A stretch of 64,000 nucleotides of DNA from Flavobacteriaceae bacterium. GTDB lineage: Bacteria > Bacteroidota > Bacteroidia > Flavobacteriales > Flavobacteriaceae. Numbering within the stretch: the stretch's first letter is position 1; each line of letters starts with the position of its first letter. The notes under the pieces were generated by a model. It was not told the origin of the DNA. It was given only the letters and a program-made list of their open reading frames with translations, and ran no database searches. Position numbers and translations under genes: made by a program. Below, one piece after another: positions 51,874 to 60,929 of this stretch. The DNA lies in assembly GCA_002746415.1 (NCBI GenBank), contig NVXD01000001.1, positions 309,275 through 373,274 of the forward strand, read 5' to 3'.

Positions 51874-52626
51874 ATGAAATTATTAAAAATTACAGTATTA
51901 ACATGCTTCTTTTGCGCAACCATTAATGCCCAAGAAGATTATACAAAAGCCTTAGGCGGTATTGAATGGGTAAAGATAGCATCAAATGCAAATGTTACTG
52001 TAAAGACACATAGTAGCAATGAATTATTAATTAAAGTAGGCAGTTCATACAAGACACCCGAAAGAGCCAAAGGACTAAAATTAGTGGGTGAAGGGGGTTC
52101 GGACAATACTAATGTTGGTTTCTACGTCATCAAAGAAGGAAATAACTTAATTGTTAGGAACCTTAGAAAATCTAAGGCTGCAGAAATTTATTTGCCAGCT
52201 TCTCAAAATATATCCGTTAAAACCAATTGGCAAGGCAACATTAAAATAGTTGGTTTTAAGGGAGAAATTGAGGCCAGTGCAGAACTGAATGGAAGTATCG
52301 GCATTGAAGATGTCAGTGGTCCCATAACTGTAAATTCTTTAAATGGACAAATAGAAGTATTGTTTGCCGAAGTAAGTCAAAGTTCTCCCATAACCATAAA
52401 TACCATCAACGGAGCAATAGACATTACTTTACCAGAAAACACTCCCGCTAATCTATCACTTGGCTCCCTTAATGGAGATATTTATTCCAATTTTGAATTG
52501 CCTACCCTTGAAAAGGATGGCCTAAAAAGTATTGGTAGGAGCAAGATAAAAAGTTCCATTAATAATGGAGGAGTAAAAATTAGTTTAAGCTCTATTAACG
52601 GGAGTATTTATTTAAGAAAGAATTAA
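51874..52626 (+). CDS. exported DUF4097-type beta-strand protein
   Basis: The 250-residue protein has a signal peptide (MKLLKITVLTCFFCATINAQ, cut after NAQ) and then a long series of beta-strand repeats of the DUF4097 (putative adhesin) type, with recurring units such as ISVKTNWQGNIKIVGFKGE, ITVNSLNGQIEV and ITINTINGAIDITLP, the NG-turn spacing typical of a beta-solenoid. It is probably a periplasmic or surface-located solenoid. It lies 44 bases after the anti-sigma gene and is followed by a similar gene. Confidence 0.85.
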   Translation: MKLLKITVLTCFFCATINAQEDYTKALGGIEWVKIASNANVTVKTHSSNELLIKVGSSYKTPERAKGLKLVGEGGSDNTNVGFYVIKEGNNLIVRNLRKSKAAEIYLPASQNISVKTNWQGNIKIVGFKGEIEASAELNGSIGIEDVSGPITVNSLNGQIEVLFAEVSQSSPITINTINGAIDITLPENTPANLSLGSLNGDIYSNFELPTLEKDGLKSIGRSKIKSSINNGGVKISLSSINGSIYLRKN

Positions 52627-52644
52627 TCAAAAAACAAAACAGTC

Positions 52645-53355
52645 ATGAAAAAAAGTATCATTATGCTTTTATTAGGTTTCATCTGCCTAACTACAAGCGC
52701 ACAAAAAATCATAGAAAAAAGCATTGCTTATAAAAATCAAAGCATTGATGTAGATGTAAAATTCGCTTCTGAAATTGAGGTGAAGACCTGGGACAAAGCC
52801 ACTATTTACTTTAAAGCCCATATTGTTACCGAGGATGGTAAATATTTAGATCTATATGAATTAAAGATAGACGAAAGTAGTTCAACCATCCATATTGAAT
52901 CAAACGCTGAGCCTATTTTTAAAAAAATATGGGACGAGTATGAAAAAACGCATCCAGGCAAAAAGAAAAGATATTTTTCATCAGGGGATGATTATGATTT
53001 CAACTACACCCTCTATGTACCCAAAAACGCCACCTTTAAAGTGAGCAGTATTAACGGAAACCTAAAGGCTGAACGTATTGAAGGTGAATTTACCGCAGAC
53101 CTCATCAATGGAAATATTGCTATTAAAAGTTATAAGGGAGATTTAGATTTGAGCACCATTAACGGTGAAATAGATTTGAAAATGATAGATGCTGATTTGG
53201 TCGCCGAGACCATTCATGGAGATATTTATGCAGACGAAAAATTGAATTTCACCTCCACTAACCGTCATGTTGGGCAAAAAATTAGCGGGCGTTTTGATAA
53301 TGCTACGAACCGTTTGCGATTAAACACCATCAATGGGAATATGTATTTAAGATAG
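52645..53355 (+). CDS. second exported DUF4097-type beta-strand protein
   Basis: The 236-residue protein has a signal peptide (MKKSIIMLLLGFICLTTSAQ, cut after SAQ) and beta-solenoid repeats with the same NG pattern as the previous gene (FKVSSINGNLKAERIEG, FTADLINGNIAIKSYKGD, LDLSTINGEIDLKMID, LRLNTINGNMYLR). It differs in having a short charged helical segment (KKIWDEYEKTHPGKKKR, about 96-112). It is 18 bases after its paralogue; both are likely one transcript with the sigma/anti-sigma genes. A bidirectional hairpin follows. Confidence 0.85.
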   Translation: MKKSIIMLLLGFICLTTSAQKIIEKSIAYKNQSIDVDVKFASEIEVKTWDKATIYFKAHIVTEDGKYLDLYELKIDESSSTIHIESNAEPIFKKIWDEYEKTHPGKKKRYFSSGDDYDFNYTLYVPKNATFKVSSINGNLKAERIEGEFTADLINGNIAIKSYKGDLDLSTINGEIDLKMIDADLVAETIHGDIYADEKLNFTSTNRHVGQKISGRFDNATNRLRLNTINGNMYLR

Positions 53356-53386
53356 TCTAAACAATGCTTAGTTGAATTGTGTTATG

Positions 53387-53419
53387 AGTAACCCCCGAGG
53401 TTTTAAATCGGGGGTTACT
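53387..53419. terminator. bidirectional terminator hairpin between convergent genes
   Basis: AGTAACCCCCGA (53387-53398) and TCGGGGGTTACT (53408-53419) form a perfect 12-bp GC-rich stem with a nine-base loop. It lies between the DUF4097 gene (plus) and the SDR gene (minus), whose stop is at 53424. T-tracts are modest on both strands. Confidence 0.75.
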
Positions 53420-53423
53420 TATA

Positions 53424-54173
53424 TTAAATCTGACTTAAGCCACCATCAACAGATAATTCAATTCCATTCACATAACTTGCTTCATCGGAGGCAAGAAACA
53501 ATACGGTGTCTGCAATTTCTTTAGGGTCTCCAAAACGTTTTAAGGGTACACTCTCTGCAAAATGTTGGCCCATTTCACTAACTGCTTCTTCTGGCATTCC
53601 CATTTTACTATAGATTGCTGTTGCTATTGGTCCAGGGGCTATAGAATTAACCCGTATCTGACGAGGTGCCAACTCAGTTGTCAACACACGAGCATATGCC
53701 CTCAACGCTCCTTTGGTAGCGCTATATACAGCAGCACCCTCAAACCCTTTTTGATGCACAATAGAAGTATTAAAAATAATTGTCCCTCCATCATTTAAAT
53801 TTGGAATGGCATGTTTCACCAAAAAAGCAGGTCCTTTAACATTGGTATTAAATTGTGAATCAAAATGGTCTTCGTCTATCTCATCCGCAGGAACAAAATA
53901 TGCCACTCCAGCATTGACAAATAACACATCAATTTTACCATAAGTGTTCACCGCCTCTTGAATAAGCTTTTCATTATCTGCTGGTTTTGATTGGTCTGCC
54001 AAAACAGCCTTAAAATCACCAGACAGTTCTTTTGAAGCCTCATTCAATGCTTCCGACCTACGGCCAGAGAATACAACTTTGGCTCCTTCACTTAAAAACC
54101 CTTTAACGGTTTCAAATCCTATTCCGGAATTTCCACCAGAAACTACTACTACTTTATTTTCGAATTTATTCAT
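53424..54173 (-). CDS. SDR family NAD(P)-dependent oxidoreductase
   Basis: The 249-residue protein is a classical short-chain dehydrogenase: the cofactor loop VVVSGGNSGIGFET at about 8-21, the LFVNAGVAYF segment (NAG at about 90), the active-site Ser in IIFNTSIVHQKG, and Tyr-x3-Lys in YSATKGALRA (about 155-164). It ends with VNGIELSVDGGLSQI. It oxidises or reduces an alcohol/ketone substrate, identity unknown. It is transcribed in the same direction as the TetR gene upstream, with a palindromic operator in the 51-base gap. Confidence 0.93.
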   Translation of the reverse strand: MNKFENKVVVVSGGNSGIGFETVKGFLSEGAKVVFSGRRSEALNEASKELSGDFKAVLADQSKPADNEKLIQEAVNTYGKIDVLFVNAGVAYFVPADEIDEDHFDSQFNTNVKGPAFLVKHAIPNLNDGGTIIFNTSIVHQKGFEGAAVYSATKGALRAYARVLTTELAPRQIRVNSIAPGPIATAIYSKMGMPEEAVSEMGQHFAESVPLKRFGDPKEIADTVLFLASDEASYVNGIELSVDGGLSQI

Positions 54174-54187
54174 TACTATAAAATTAT

Positions 54188-54211
54188 ATTCTGAAACAAT
54201 CGTTTCAGAAT
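54188..54211. promoter_or_regulatory. palindromic operator upstream of the SDR gene
   Basis: ATTCTGAAAC-AATC-GTTTCAGAAT is a perfect 10-bp inverted repeat with a four-base centre, 15 bases before the SDR start. A near-identical core occurs upstream of the TetR gene (54837-54852), which strongly suggests a binding site of that TetR-family regulator. Confidence 0.75.
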
Positions 54212-54224
54212 TGATTAAAAAAAT

Positions 54225-54806
54225 TTACTTCAATACTTTAATGATATTATTTATAAGCGGCTGCAACACTATTAAATCCTTCACCAATATTCCGGTCATT
54301 CTAAATCCTTGAAAGGCATTAAAAACATAATATGCATAACTCTTGCTATCCTGTTCCTTGTTAATTATGCCTTGTTCTTGACCATCTTCAATTAACCCTT
54401 GAAACATAGATAAGGTATTTGCTTGGATATTCAACAACCACTTCCTAACATCTAGATTCTGATTCCCCATTTCAGCCGTACAATTCATAACAAAACAACC
54501 CATATCATCATTGTCATTAACCATTTCAGGTAGGAAACCCTCAAAAATTAATCGTATGGCTTCCAAAGGACTTTTTGCTTTTAACAAGGCTCTTTGAAAA
54601 TATGCATTGCCCCCCTTTTGATACTGTTGTAAAGTGGCTTGATACAACGATAACTTAGAACCAAAAGAATTATAAATACTAGACCTGTTTAAAGCTGTAG
54701 CGTCTACCAAATCTTGCATGGAGGTACCATTATAACCCTTCTCCCAAAAAACATTCATCGCCTTTTGCAATACTAACTCTTTATCAAACTCTTCTATTCT
54801 TGGCAT
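54225..54806 (-). CDS. TetR/AcrR family transcriptional regulator
   Basis: The 193-residue protein has an N-terminal TetR HTH: FDKELVLQKAMNVFWEKGYN, then TSMQDLVDATALNRSSIYNS (about 29-48) and FGSKLSLYQATLQQY. The C-terminal helical ligand-binding domain (about 75-190) carries MNCTAEMGNQNLDVRKWL and a SYAYYVFNAFQGFRM segment, similar to the YcfQ/ComR-like subgroup. It is a ligand-released repressor. Matching palindromes before its own gene and before the SDR gene indicate that it represses both. Confidence 0.92.
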   Translation of the reverse strand: MPRIEEFDKELVLQKAMNVFWEKGYNGTSMQDLVDATALNRSSIYNSFGSKLSLYQATLQQYQKGGNAYFQRALLKAKSPLEAIRLIFEGFLPEMVNDNDDMGCFVMNCTAEMGNQNLDVRKWLLNIQANTLSMFQGLIEDGQEQGIINKEQDSKSYAYYVFNAFQGFRMTGILVKDLIVLQPLINNIIKVLK

Positions 54807-54836
54807 AAATTAAACTATCCTAATGCAAATGTATAT

Positions 54837-54852
54837 TGAAACAATCATTCCA
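54837..54852. promoter_or_regulatory. palindromic operator upstream of the TetR gene
   Basis: TGAAACAATCATTCCA is an imperfect copy of the core TGAAACAATCGTTTCA found before the SDR gene (14 of 16 bases). It is 31 bases upstream of the TetR start and would allow autorepression. Confidence 0.65.
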
Positions 54853-54935
54853 CATAGAGTTTAACATCATTTTGGCTTTTCATTTCATGTGAGTCCTTAA
54901 TCGGATGAAGCCATTCTAAATAAAGTACTTATAAA

Positions 54936-55322
54936 TTAAATAAAATTCTTAAAATAAGAATACAGCAACAACCCCCAGCCCATAACAAGCAATAGGCCTC
55001 CTAAAGGAGTAATAGGCCCCAAGAATTTCCATTTTCTTCCTTTTGATCCGCTAAGGCAGAGACCATAGATACTAAAAGAAAATAAAAAAGTTCCTATTAT
55101 AAAACAATAAGCCATATAGGTTTCCAATGGAGAATTGAATGAAAGGTTATAACCCAGAACCAATAACAAAATGGCATGGTACATTTGGTATTTTACACCC
55201 GTTTCAAAACTCTTTAATTGGTCCTCTGTAAACGTTTTTTTTAAGGCATGTGCACCAAAGGCACCAAAAATTACTGCTAACAAACCATACAATGCCCCTA
55301 TTATTTGAACCTTAAAAATCAT
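54936..55322 (-). CDS. DUF423 family membrane protein
   Basis: The 128-residue protein has four membrane helices (about 7-24, 48-62, 70-90 and 100-120) and starts with the family signature GALYGLLAVIFGAFGAHALK, followed by SFETGVKYQMYHAILLL. DUF423 (YgdD-like) proteins are small inner-membrane proteins of unknown function. It lies 3 bases downstream of the small membrane gene at 55326 and probably belongs to the same transcript as the S9 peptidase. Confidence 0.9.
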   Translation of the reverse strand: MIFKVQIIGALYGLLAVIFGAFGAHALKKTFTEDQLKSFETGVKYQMYHAILLLVLGYNLSFNSPLETYMAYCFIIGTFLFSFSIYGLCLSGSKGRKWKFLGPITPLGGLLLVMGWGLLLYSYFKNFI

Positions 55323-55325
55323 ACG

Positions 55326-55742
55326 CTATTCTTTAATCTTATCTATAAAAAAATTAAGTTGTTCCTGTGTTTGTATGGAATCAGAAAAATTAAGGAACAA
55401 GTGCAAGGAATCTTTATACTGCAATTTTATTTTGCTTTGCCTTAAATCATCCACAAAAACATATACCGTGCTATTCGTAATGGAATCCTTAAAAACCCCT
55501 TTCTCTGTTGTTGAAACAGAAAAACCATTGATACGTTCCATTTTAGGTAATCTTTCCTCCATAGAAACACTGTTCATTTCAGAAAATGGTATTTTTTGAT
55601 GGTACACGCCTGACAAAATTTCAAAATTATCGTTTTTTACCCGGGTCCAATTCTTATAATGAACTACAAAAGAAAATAAACAAACAATAAGTGTAACTAT
55701 CAACAAGGAATTCCAAAACCAATGTCTTTTTTTTTCTGCCAT
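55326..55742 (-). CDS. single-pass membrane protein of unknown function
   Basis: No family was recognised with confidence. The 138-residue protein has a single N-terminal membrane helix (about 9-25, FWNSLLIVTLIVCLFSFV) and a periplasmic part with mixed beta strands and a final helix (about 65-138), loosely like a bacterial PH-like domain. The open frame reaches 55796, but the ATG at 55742 gives a sensible start, MAEKKRHW, one base after the S9 peptidase stop codon. It is probably co-transcribed with S9 and DUF423. Confidence 0.65.
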   Translation of the reverse strand: MAEKKRHWFWNSLLIVTLIVCLFSFVVHYKNWTRVKNDNFEILSGVYHQKIPFSEMNSVSMEERLPKMERINGFSVSTTEKGVFKDSITNSTVYVFVDDLRQSKIKLQYKDSLHLFLNFSDSIQTQEQLNFFIDKIKE

Positions 55743-55743
55743 A

Positions 55744-57783
55744 TTATTTATCTTTTGGTTTACTGTACTTATCCAACCAAGCCAATGTATGGGCAACCTT
55801 AGTAATCAGATTACTTGGTCTATTTGCAATGCCATGACTAGCGCCAGGAATCTCCACAAAAACTGTTTCTATTTTCCTTAATTTTAAGGCATGGTACAAT
55901 TGTTTAGCCTCACTTGGCGGAGTACGCAAATCATTCATGCCCACCATAACCATGGTTGGTGTTTCTACATTGCCAACAAGAGAAATGGGTGAAAACTTCC
56001 AATAATTTTCAAAATTTTCCCAAGGGTATCCTGGGTATCTGGAATTGGCATACCCAAAATAATTGTCGGCCACCAATGTTTTACTTATCCAATTCATTAC
56101 AGGTTTAACAACCACTGCAGCTTCAAACCTATTGTTTTTACCAATCATCCAAGCGGCCATAATGCCACCCGCACTGCCTCCTGTAACATATAATTGATCT
56201 TCATATGCAATTCCTTTTGCAATACAAAAATCCACCCCATCCATCACATCATTATAATCCTCTCCAGGATAATTGTTCAACAAAAGATTTCCAAATTCTT
56301 CACCGTAACTAGTACTTCCCCTAGCATTTGGATAAAAAACAACATAGTCTGCCGCCGCATACAGTTGCATTTCTATGGAGAAACGATCTCCATAATTTAG
56401 AATGGGACCTCCATGGTTCTCAACCAAAAAAGGATATTTTTTGTTGGGGTTATAGTTTGGAGGATACACTACCCATGCTTGAATTTTGCGTTGATCAAAA
56501 GTAGAGGTGTACCAAACTTCCTCCACCTTCCCTAAGGTTCTATAATCTAGCAACGCACTGTTCAAGGAAGTGATTTTTTTTGATACTTTGTTTTTTAGGG
56601 AAATCACTGTCAGTTCCGCTGGATGATAAGGCGTACTTTGCGTATAGGCAATTGTTCCATTTTTAGAAATACTGTAAGAACCACTGGCATAAGGTCTGCC
56701 AAGCGTAGTCCCGCCCATATTGTCAGCCAGTTTGGTGATTTTGCCATCTAGGGTCATATAACCAATCTTACTATTCCCTTTATCATCATAGGAAAAATAG
56801 AGTCCAGCACTTTTAGTATCCCATTTTATGTTGGAAACTCCTCTATCCAAGGCTTCTGAAACCGTTCTTTTACCGCTTCCATCCACATTCATCAATTGTA
56901 ATTTTCGCACTTGGTAAGCTTCTCTTTTATCACCAAATCCCAAATACGCAATGTGTTTTCCGTTTGGGGAAACCATTGGGCTATAATCTGGTCCATCTCT
57001 ATCGGTCAATGTATTGATTAGTGTATCATATACCCCAACAGCATATATTTCACTGTTCCTAAAGTCGTACTCCCAATTTTTGGTTCTATTGCCTGAAAAA
57101 TATATTTTTTTCCCATCAACTGACCATGAAAGTGTTCCTCTATGATGATAATCGCCAGATGTTATTTTTCTAGGAGCACCACCATCTGAGGGGATTACAA
57201 AAACATGATTGAATCCTGGTTTTATATATCCTCTACCATCTGCTTCATGATATACCCTATCTGTAATACGTGGTGTTGCTGCCCATCTTGCGCCTTTTGG
57301 TTTTTTTGGCATTTTAGCCAAAACCGGTGCTGCTTTCTCAACATTCATGGAAAAGGCCAACTGTTTTCCATCTGGCGACCATGTTAAAGAAGTTGGGCTA
57401 AAAGGCAATTGAGATATCCTGGCAATTTTTCCTGAGCCTAACCAATACATATAAATTTCTGAACCTTCAGGGGTGCTGCTTGAAAATGCCAATCGGTCTC
57501 CACTGGGTGACCACCTTGGGCTGAATTCACTTACTTCTCTAGCCGTTATTTTTTGATGCTGTGAACCATCAGCTTTTATCATCCAAAGATTCCCAGTAGT
57601 TCTATCTGCCATGATATCAAAACCCATTCGGCGATAAACTATCCAATCTCCATTTGGTGAAATCTGTGGATCTACCACGTATTGCAAATCAAATACATCC
57701 AGATAAGAAAAAACATCTTTTTGCGCATTCACATTTAAAAATAACAGAAACAGCAGTGTAGAAAGAAGGTGCTTAAATCGCAT
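55744..57783 (-). CDS. S9 family peptidase (prolyl-oligopeptidase/DPP-like), exported
   Basis: The 679-residue protein has a signal peptide (MRFKHLLSTLLFLLFLNVNAQ; core 5-19), an N-terminal beta-propeller of WD40/TolB-like blades (for example SPSGDRLAFSSSTPEGSEI and SVDGKKIYFSG), and a C-terminal alpha/beta-hydrolase domain. The nucleophile is in VTGGSAGG (Ser near 535), the Asp in GMNDLRTPPSE (near 618) and the His in GASHGIANRP (near 650). It cleaves short peptides, possibly after proline, in the periplasm. It heads a probable three-gene transcript with the two small membrane genes. Confidence 0.93.
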   Translation of the reverse strand: MRFKHLLSTLLFLLFLNVNAQKDVFSYLDVFDLQYVVDPQISPNGDWIVYRRMGFDIMADRTTGNLWMIKADGSQHQKITAREVSEFSPRWSPSGDRLAFSSSTPEGSEIYMYWLGSGKIARISQLPFSPTSLTWSPDGKQLAFSMNVEKAAPVLAKMPKKPKGARWAATPRITDRVYHEADGRGYIKPGFNHVFVIPSDGGAPRKITSGDYHHRGTLSWSVDGKKIYFSGNRTKNWEYDFRNSEIYAVGVYDTLINTLTDRDGPDYSPMVSPNGKHIAYLGFGDKREAYQVRKLQLMNVDGSGKRTVSEALDRGVSNIKWDTKSAGLYFSYDDKGNSKIGYMTLDGKITKLADNMGGTTLGRPYASGSYSISKNGTIAYTQSTPYHPAELTVISLKNKVSKKITSLNSALLDYRTLGKVEEVWYTSTFDQRKIQAWVVYPPNYNPNKKYPFLVENHGGPILNYGDRFSIEMQLYAAADYVVFYPNARGSTSYGEEFGNLLLNNYPGEDYNDVMDGVDFCIAKGIAYEDQLYVTGGSAGGIMAAWMIGKNNRFEAAVVVKPVMNWISKTLVADNYFGYANSRYPGYPWENFENYWKFSPISLVGNVETPTMVMVGMNDLRTPPSEAKQLYHALKLRKIETVFVEIPGASHGIANRPSNLITKVAHTLAWLDKYSKPKDK

Positions 57784-58093
57784 AGTTTTTCACTTTTTAT
57801 TAATACCTAAACTTACACAATTGCTTAGAGTATTACAAGAATATGGATGTATAGATTCTTTTAAAAAAACCATTCCCATCTCCTTTTCGTGACTGGGTGA
57901 TAGGTCTCCAAAATCAATTGACATTATTATGCCTGCTTACACTATACTTTTACCCCCGTTTAGAGATTCCAAGCTTCCATAAAATCGAAACTAACATTTA
58001 TATTAGCGATATATAAAGTAAGCTTTTTCTTATTATCACAATCAGAAAAAAAAATATACGTTAACATATTAAAGGGGGTATGAAACGGCGAAA

Positions 58094-58111
58094 GGCTTGA
58101 AGATTCAAGCC
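58094..58111. promoter_or_regulatory. perfect inverted repeat upstream of pckA
   Basis: GGCTTGAAGATTCAAGCC is an 8-bp perfect inverted repeat with a two-base centre, in the 505-base gap between the S9 gene and pckA. It lies about 39 bases upstream of the predicted -7 element. A run of seven A residues follows, so it could be an activator/repressor site or a small hairpin. No other feature was recognised in 57784-58090. Confidence 0.5.
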
Positions 58112-58149
58112 GTAAAAAAATCTCTCGAATATAATTTGATATTGATTTT

Positions 58150-58157
58150 TATATTTG
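58150..58157 (+). promoter_or_regulatory. predicted promoter -7 element of pckA-fbp-gap
   Basis: TATATTTG is a full match to the TAnnTTTG consensus. Transcription would start near 58163, giving a leader of about 125 bases before pckA that contains the repeated GTCAAA motifs. No good -33 TTG is seen at the usual spacing. Confidence 0.55.
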
Positions 58158-58190
58158 AGTAAAATCGTGAAAAAGAACAATAATTACACA

Positions 58191-58231
58191 TTCGTCAAAA
58201 AAATACGTCAAATGGACGAAAAAATGTCAAA
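58191..58231 (+). repeat. three GTCAAA-type direct repeats in the pckA leader
   Basis: TTCGTCAAA (58191-58199), TACGTCAAA (58204-58212) and ATGTCAAA (58224-58231) are spaced 13 and about 20 bases. Between them is GGACGAAAAA, a partial inverse. They fall downstream of the predicted -7 element, so they could bind a repressor or a regulatory RNA in the 5' leader. The role is inferred only. Confidence 0.4.
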
Positions 58232-58288
58232 TAAGTAATTTATAATACTTATAATTTATAATTTAGCAACGACATTAAAATACTGCTT

Positions 58289-59896
58289 ATGATATGCGCT
58301 ACTGAAACTTCATTGAACACCTACGGAATCAAGAGTAAAAAAGTCAACTACAACCTGTCTACAGAAGTCTTACACGATATCTGTTTAAAGAAAAATCTGG
58401 GCAAGGAGTCTAATCTAGGAGCATTGGCAATTCATACAGGAGAGTTTACAGGTAGATCTCCCAAAGACAGATTCATAGTTAAAGATGAATTGACCGAGGA
58501 TAAGATTTGGTGGGGGGATATCAACATACCCTTTAAGGAAGAAAAATTTGAAGCCCTATATCATAAAATAACGGCTCATCTATCAACTAAAGAATTATAT
58601 GTTAGAGATGCATATGCCTGTGCAGATTCCAGATATAAAATGAACATTCGTATTATTACGGAACTACCATGGGTTTCTCTTTTTGCCAATAATATGTTCT
58701 TAAGGCCCACAACAAAAGAATTGAATGAATTTACTGCAGAATGGACAGTGTTACAGGCTCCAAGTTTTATGGCTGTTCCTTCTGAAGATGGAACAAGACA
58801 ACATAATTTTTCTATTCTAAATTTTAAAAAGAAAATTATTCTTATCGGCGGCTCTGGTTATACAGGAGAAGTAAAAAAAGGAATATTTTCTGCCTTAAAT
58901 TTTATTCTGCCCACTGAAAAGGAAACGCTACCGATGCATTGTTCTGCGAATGTTGGGAAAGACGGAGACACCGCAATTTTTTTCGGACTGTCCGGAACCG
59001 GAAAAACAACTCTCTCCACCGATCCAAATCGTAAATTAATTGGCGATGACGAGCATGGGTGGACAAAAGATGACGTGATTTTTAATTTTGAAGGAGGATG
59101 CTACGCCAAAGTAATCAATCTTAAAAAAGAAAATGAGCCTGGCATATACAATGCTATAAAAAAGGGAGCACTCCTAGAAAATGTAGTATTTAAGGAAGGA
59201 ACCAATGAAATTAATTTTAAGGACACTTCTATCACGCAAAACACTAGGGTAAGTTATCCTATTCATCATATTGACAATGTTCAAAACCCATCAATGGGTA
59301 AGAATCCAAAAAACATTTTCTTTTTAACTGCTGATGCATTTGGTGTTTTGCCACCAATGTCAAAATTATTACCCAGTCAGGCAGCATACCATTTTATATC
59401 TGGGTATACAGCCAAAGTAGCTGGAACTGAAGCAGGAATTAACACACCAGTACCTTCTTTCTCTGCATGTTTTGGCGCTCCGTTTATGCCTTTACACCCT
59501 TCAGCATATGCTGAGATGTTGAGTGAGAAAATGAAAAAATCTAAGGTGAATGTTTGGTTGATAAATACTGGATGGGTGGGCGGACCATATGGAGTGGGTT
59601 CAAGAATTAAGTTAGAATATACGCGGGCAATGATTAATGCTGCCTTAAATGGGGATTTGGGAGCATATAGTTATAATGATTATCATATTCATTCTGTTTT
59701 TGGAGTTGCACAACCTAGAAAGTGTCCTGGTGTTCCAGATACGATTCTAAGCCCAAGAGCCACTTGGAACAATGATGAAGCCTATTATAAAATGGCCTTT
59801 AAGCTGACTAATGCCTTTAGAAAAAACTTTGAACAATACGTGCCTTTTACCAGTGAGGAAATTCAACGAGGAGGACCACAACGCTTTGCACATTAA
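58289..59896 (+). CDS. pckA: phosphoenolpyruvate carboxykinase (ATP)
   Basis: The 535-residue protein is ATP-type PEPCK, which converts oxaloacetate to phosphoenolpyruvate at the start of gluconeogenesis. Landmarks are [17 protein letters not shown] (about 51-67), the metal/PEP site [19 protein letters not shown], the kinase P-loop [11 protein letters not shown] (about 232-242), and IGDDEHGWT with the family's EFGCYAK-type EGGCYAKVI. Its 3' end is 10 bases from fbp, and the gene is the first of a three-gene gluconeogenic unit. Confidence 0.96.
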   Translation: MICATETSLNTYGIKSKKVNYNLSTEVLHDICLKKNLGKESNLGALAIHTGEFTGRSPKDRFIVKDELTEDKIWWGDINIPFKEEKFEALYHKITAHLSTKELYVRDAYACADSRYKMNIRIITELPWVSLFANNMFLRPTTKELNEFTAEWTVLQAPSFMAVPSEDGTRQHNFSILNFKKKIILIGGSGYTGEVKKGIFSALNFILPTEKETLPMHCSANVGKDGDTAIFFGLSGTGKTTLSTDPNRKLIGDDEHGWTKDDVIFNFEGGCYAKVINLKKENEPGIYNAIKKGALLENVVFKEGTNEINFKDTSITQNTRVSYPIHHIDNVQNPSMGKNPKNIFFLTADAFGVLPPMSKLLPSQAAYHFISGYTAKVAGTEAGINTPVPSFSACFGAPFMPLHPSAYAEMLSEKMKKSKVNVWLINTGWVGGPYGVGSRIKLEYTRAMINAALNGDLGAYSYNDYHIHSVFGVAQPRKCPGVPDTILSPRATWNNDEAYYKMAFKLTNAFRKNFEQYVPFTSEEIQRGGPQRFAH

Positions 59897-59906
59897 TAAT
59901 ATAAAT

Positions 59907-60905
59907 ATGCTAGGAAACAGCACTAAAACATTAGGTGAGTTTATCATTGAAAATCAATCTTCATTTAAATATTCTTCTGGAGAGCTTTCAAAATTGATCA
60001 ATGCCATTCGATTGGCGGCAAAAGTGGTCAACCATGAAGTAAATAAAGCAGGTCTTGTCGATATTTTAGGAAGTTCAGGGGATGTAAATATCCAAGGGGA
60101 AACACAACAAAAGTTGGATATCCATGCCCACAACAAATTTATTGAATCCTTAACCAATAGAGAAATAGTCTGTGGAATTGCCTCTGAAGAAGAAGAGGAT
60201 TTCATTTCTATCAACAGTAGTGATGAAAAGCATCAGAATAGCTATGTGGTATTGATAGACCCATTGGATGGCTCCTCAAATATTGATGTCAATGTATCTG
60301 TAGGTACCATATTTTCCATTTACAGAAGAGTGACGCCAATAGGCTCTCCGGTAACTTTAGAGGATTTTTTACAACCAGGAAAAAACCAAGTAGCTGCGGG
60401 ATATGTCATTTATGGTACTTCTACCATGTTGGTGTATACTACTGGTGATGGTGTAAATGGATTTACCCTTAACCCAGCAATTGGCACTTTTTATCTCTCT
60501 CATCCCAACATGAAATTCCCTAAGGCAGGAAACATCTATTCCATTAATGAAGGAAACTACAATCATTTTCCACAAGGAGTAAAAGATTATATAAAATATT
60601 GTCAAAAAGAAGAAGAAGACCGACCCTATACCTCAAGATATATTGGCTCTTTGGTTTCTGATTTTCATAGAAACATGATAAAAGGAGGGATTTATATGTA
60701 TCCTAAAAGCAGCAAAGCCTCCAATGGTAAATTAAGACTGCTTTATGAATGTAATCCTATGGCTTTTATTGCAGAACAGGCCAATGGAAAAGCCAGTAAT
60801 GGACACACGAGAATACTGGATATTGATCCAAAAGAATTGCATGAGCGAGTTCCATTCTTTTGTGGAAGCGTTGAAATGGTAGACAAAGTTGAATCATTTA
60901 TGTAA
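59907..60905 (+). CDS. fbp: class I fructose-1,6-bisphosphatase
   Basis: The 332-residue protein is class I FBPase, hydrolysing fructose-1,6-bisphosphate to fructose-6-phosphate. The metal-site motif is [15 protein letters not shown] (about 115-129), with earlier Glu residues in EEEEDFIS for further metals, and the substrate-binding [20 protein letters not shown] (about 267-287, split across two segments). No fusion or truncation is seen. The frame is open from 59811, but the ATG at 59907, right after pckA, is the natural start. It is the middle gene of pckA-fbp-gap. Confidence 0.95.
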   Translation: MLGNSTKTLGEFIIENQSSFKYSSGELSKLINAIRLAAKVVNHEVNKAGLVDILGSSGDVNIQGETQQKLDIHAHNKFIESLTNREIVCGIASEEEEDFISINSSDEKHQNSYVVLIDPLDGSSNIDVNVSVGTIFSIYRRVTPIGSPVTLEDFLQPGKNQVAAGYVIYGTSTMLVYTTGDGVNGFTLNPAIGTFYLSHPNMKFPKAGNIYSINEGNYNHFPQGVKDYIKYCQKEEEDRPYTSRYIGSLVSDFHRNMIKGGIYMYPKSSKASNGKLRLLYECNPMAFIAEQANGKASNGHTRILDIDPKELHERVPFFCGSVEMVDKVESFM

Positions 60906-60929
60906 CGGGAATAATTGGAAATAAAAAAT

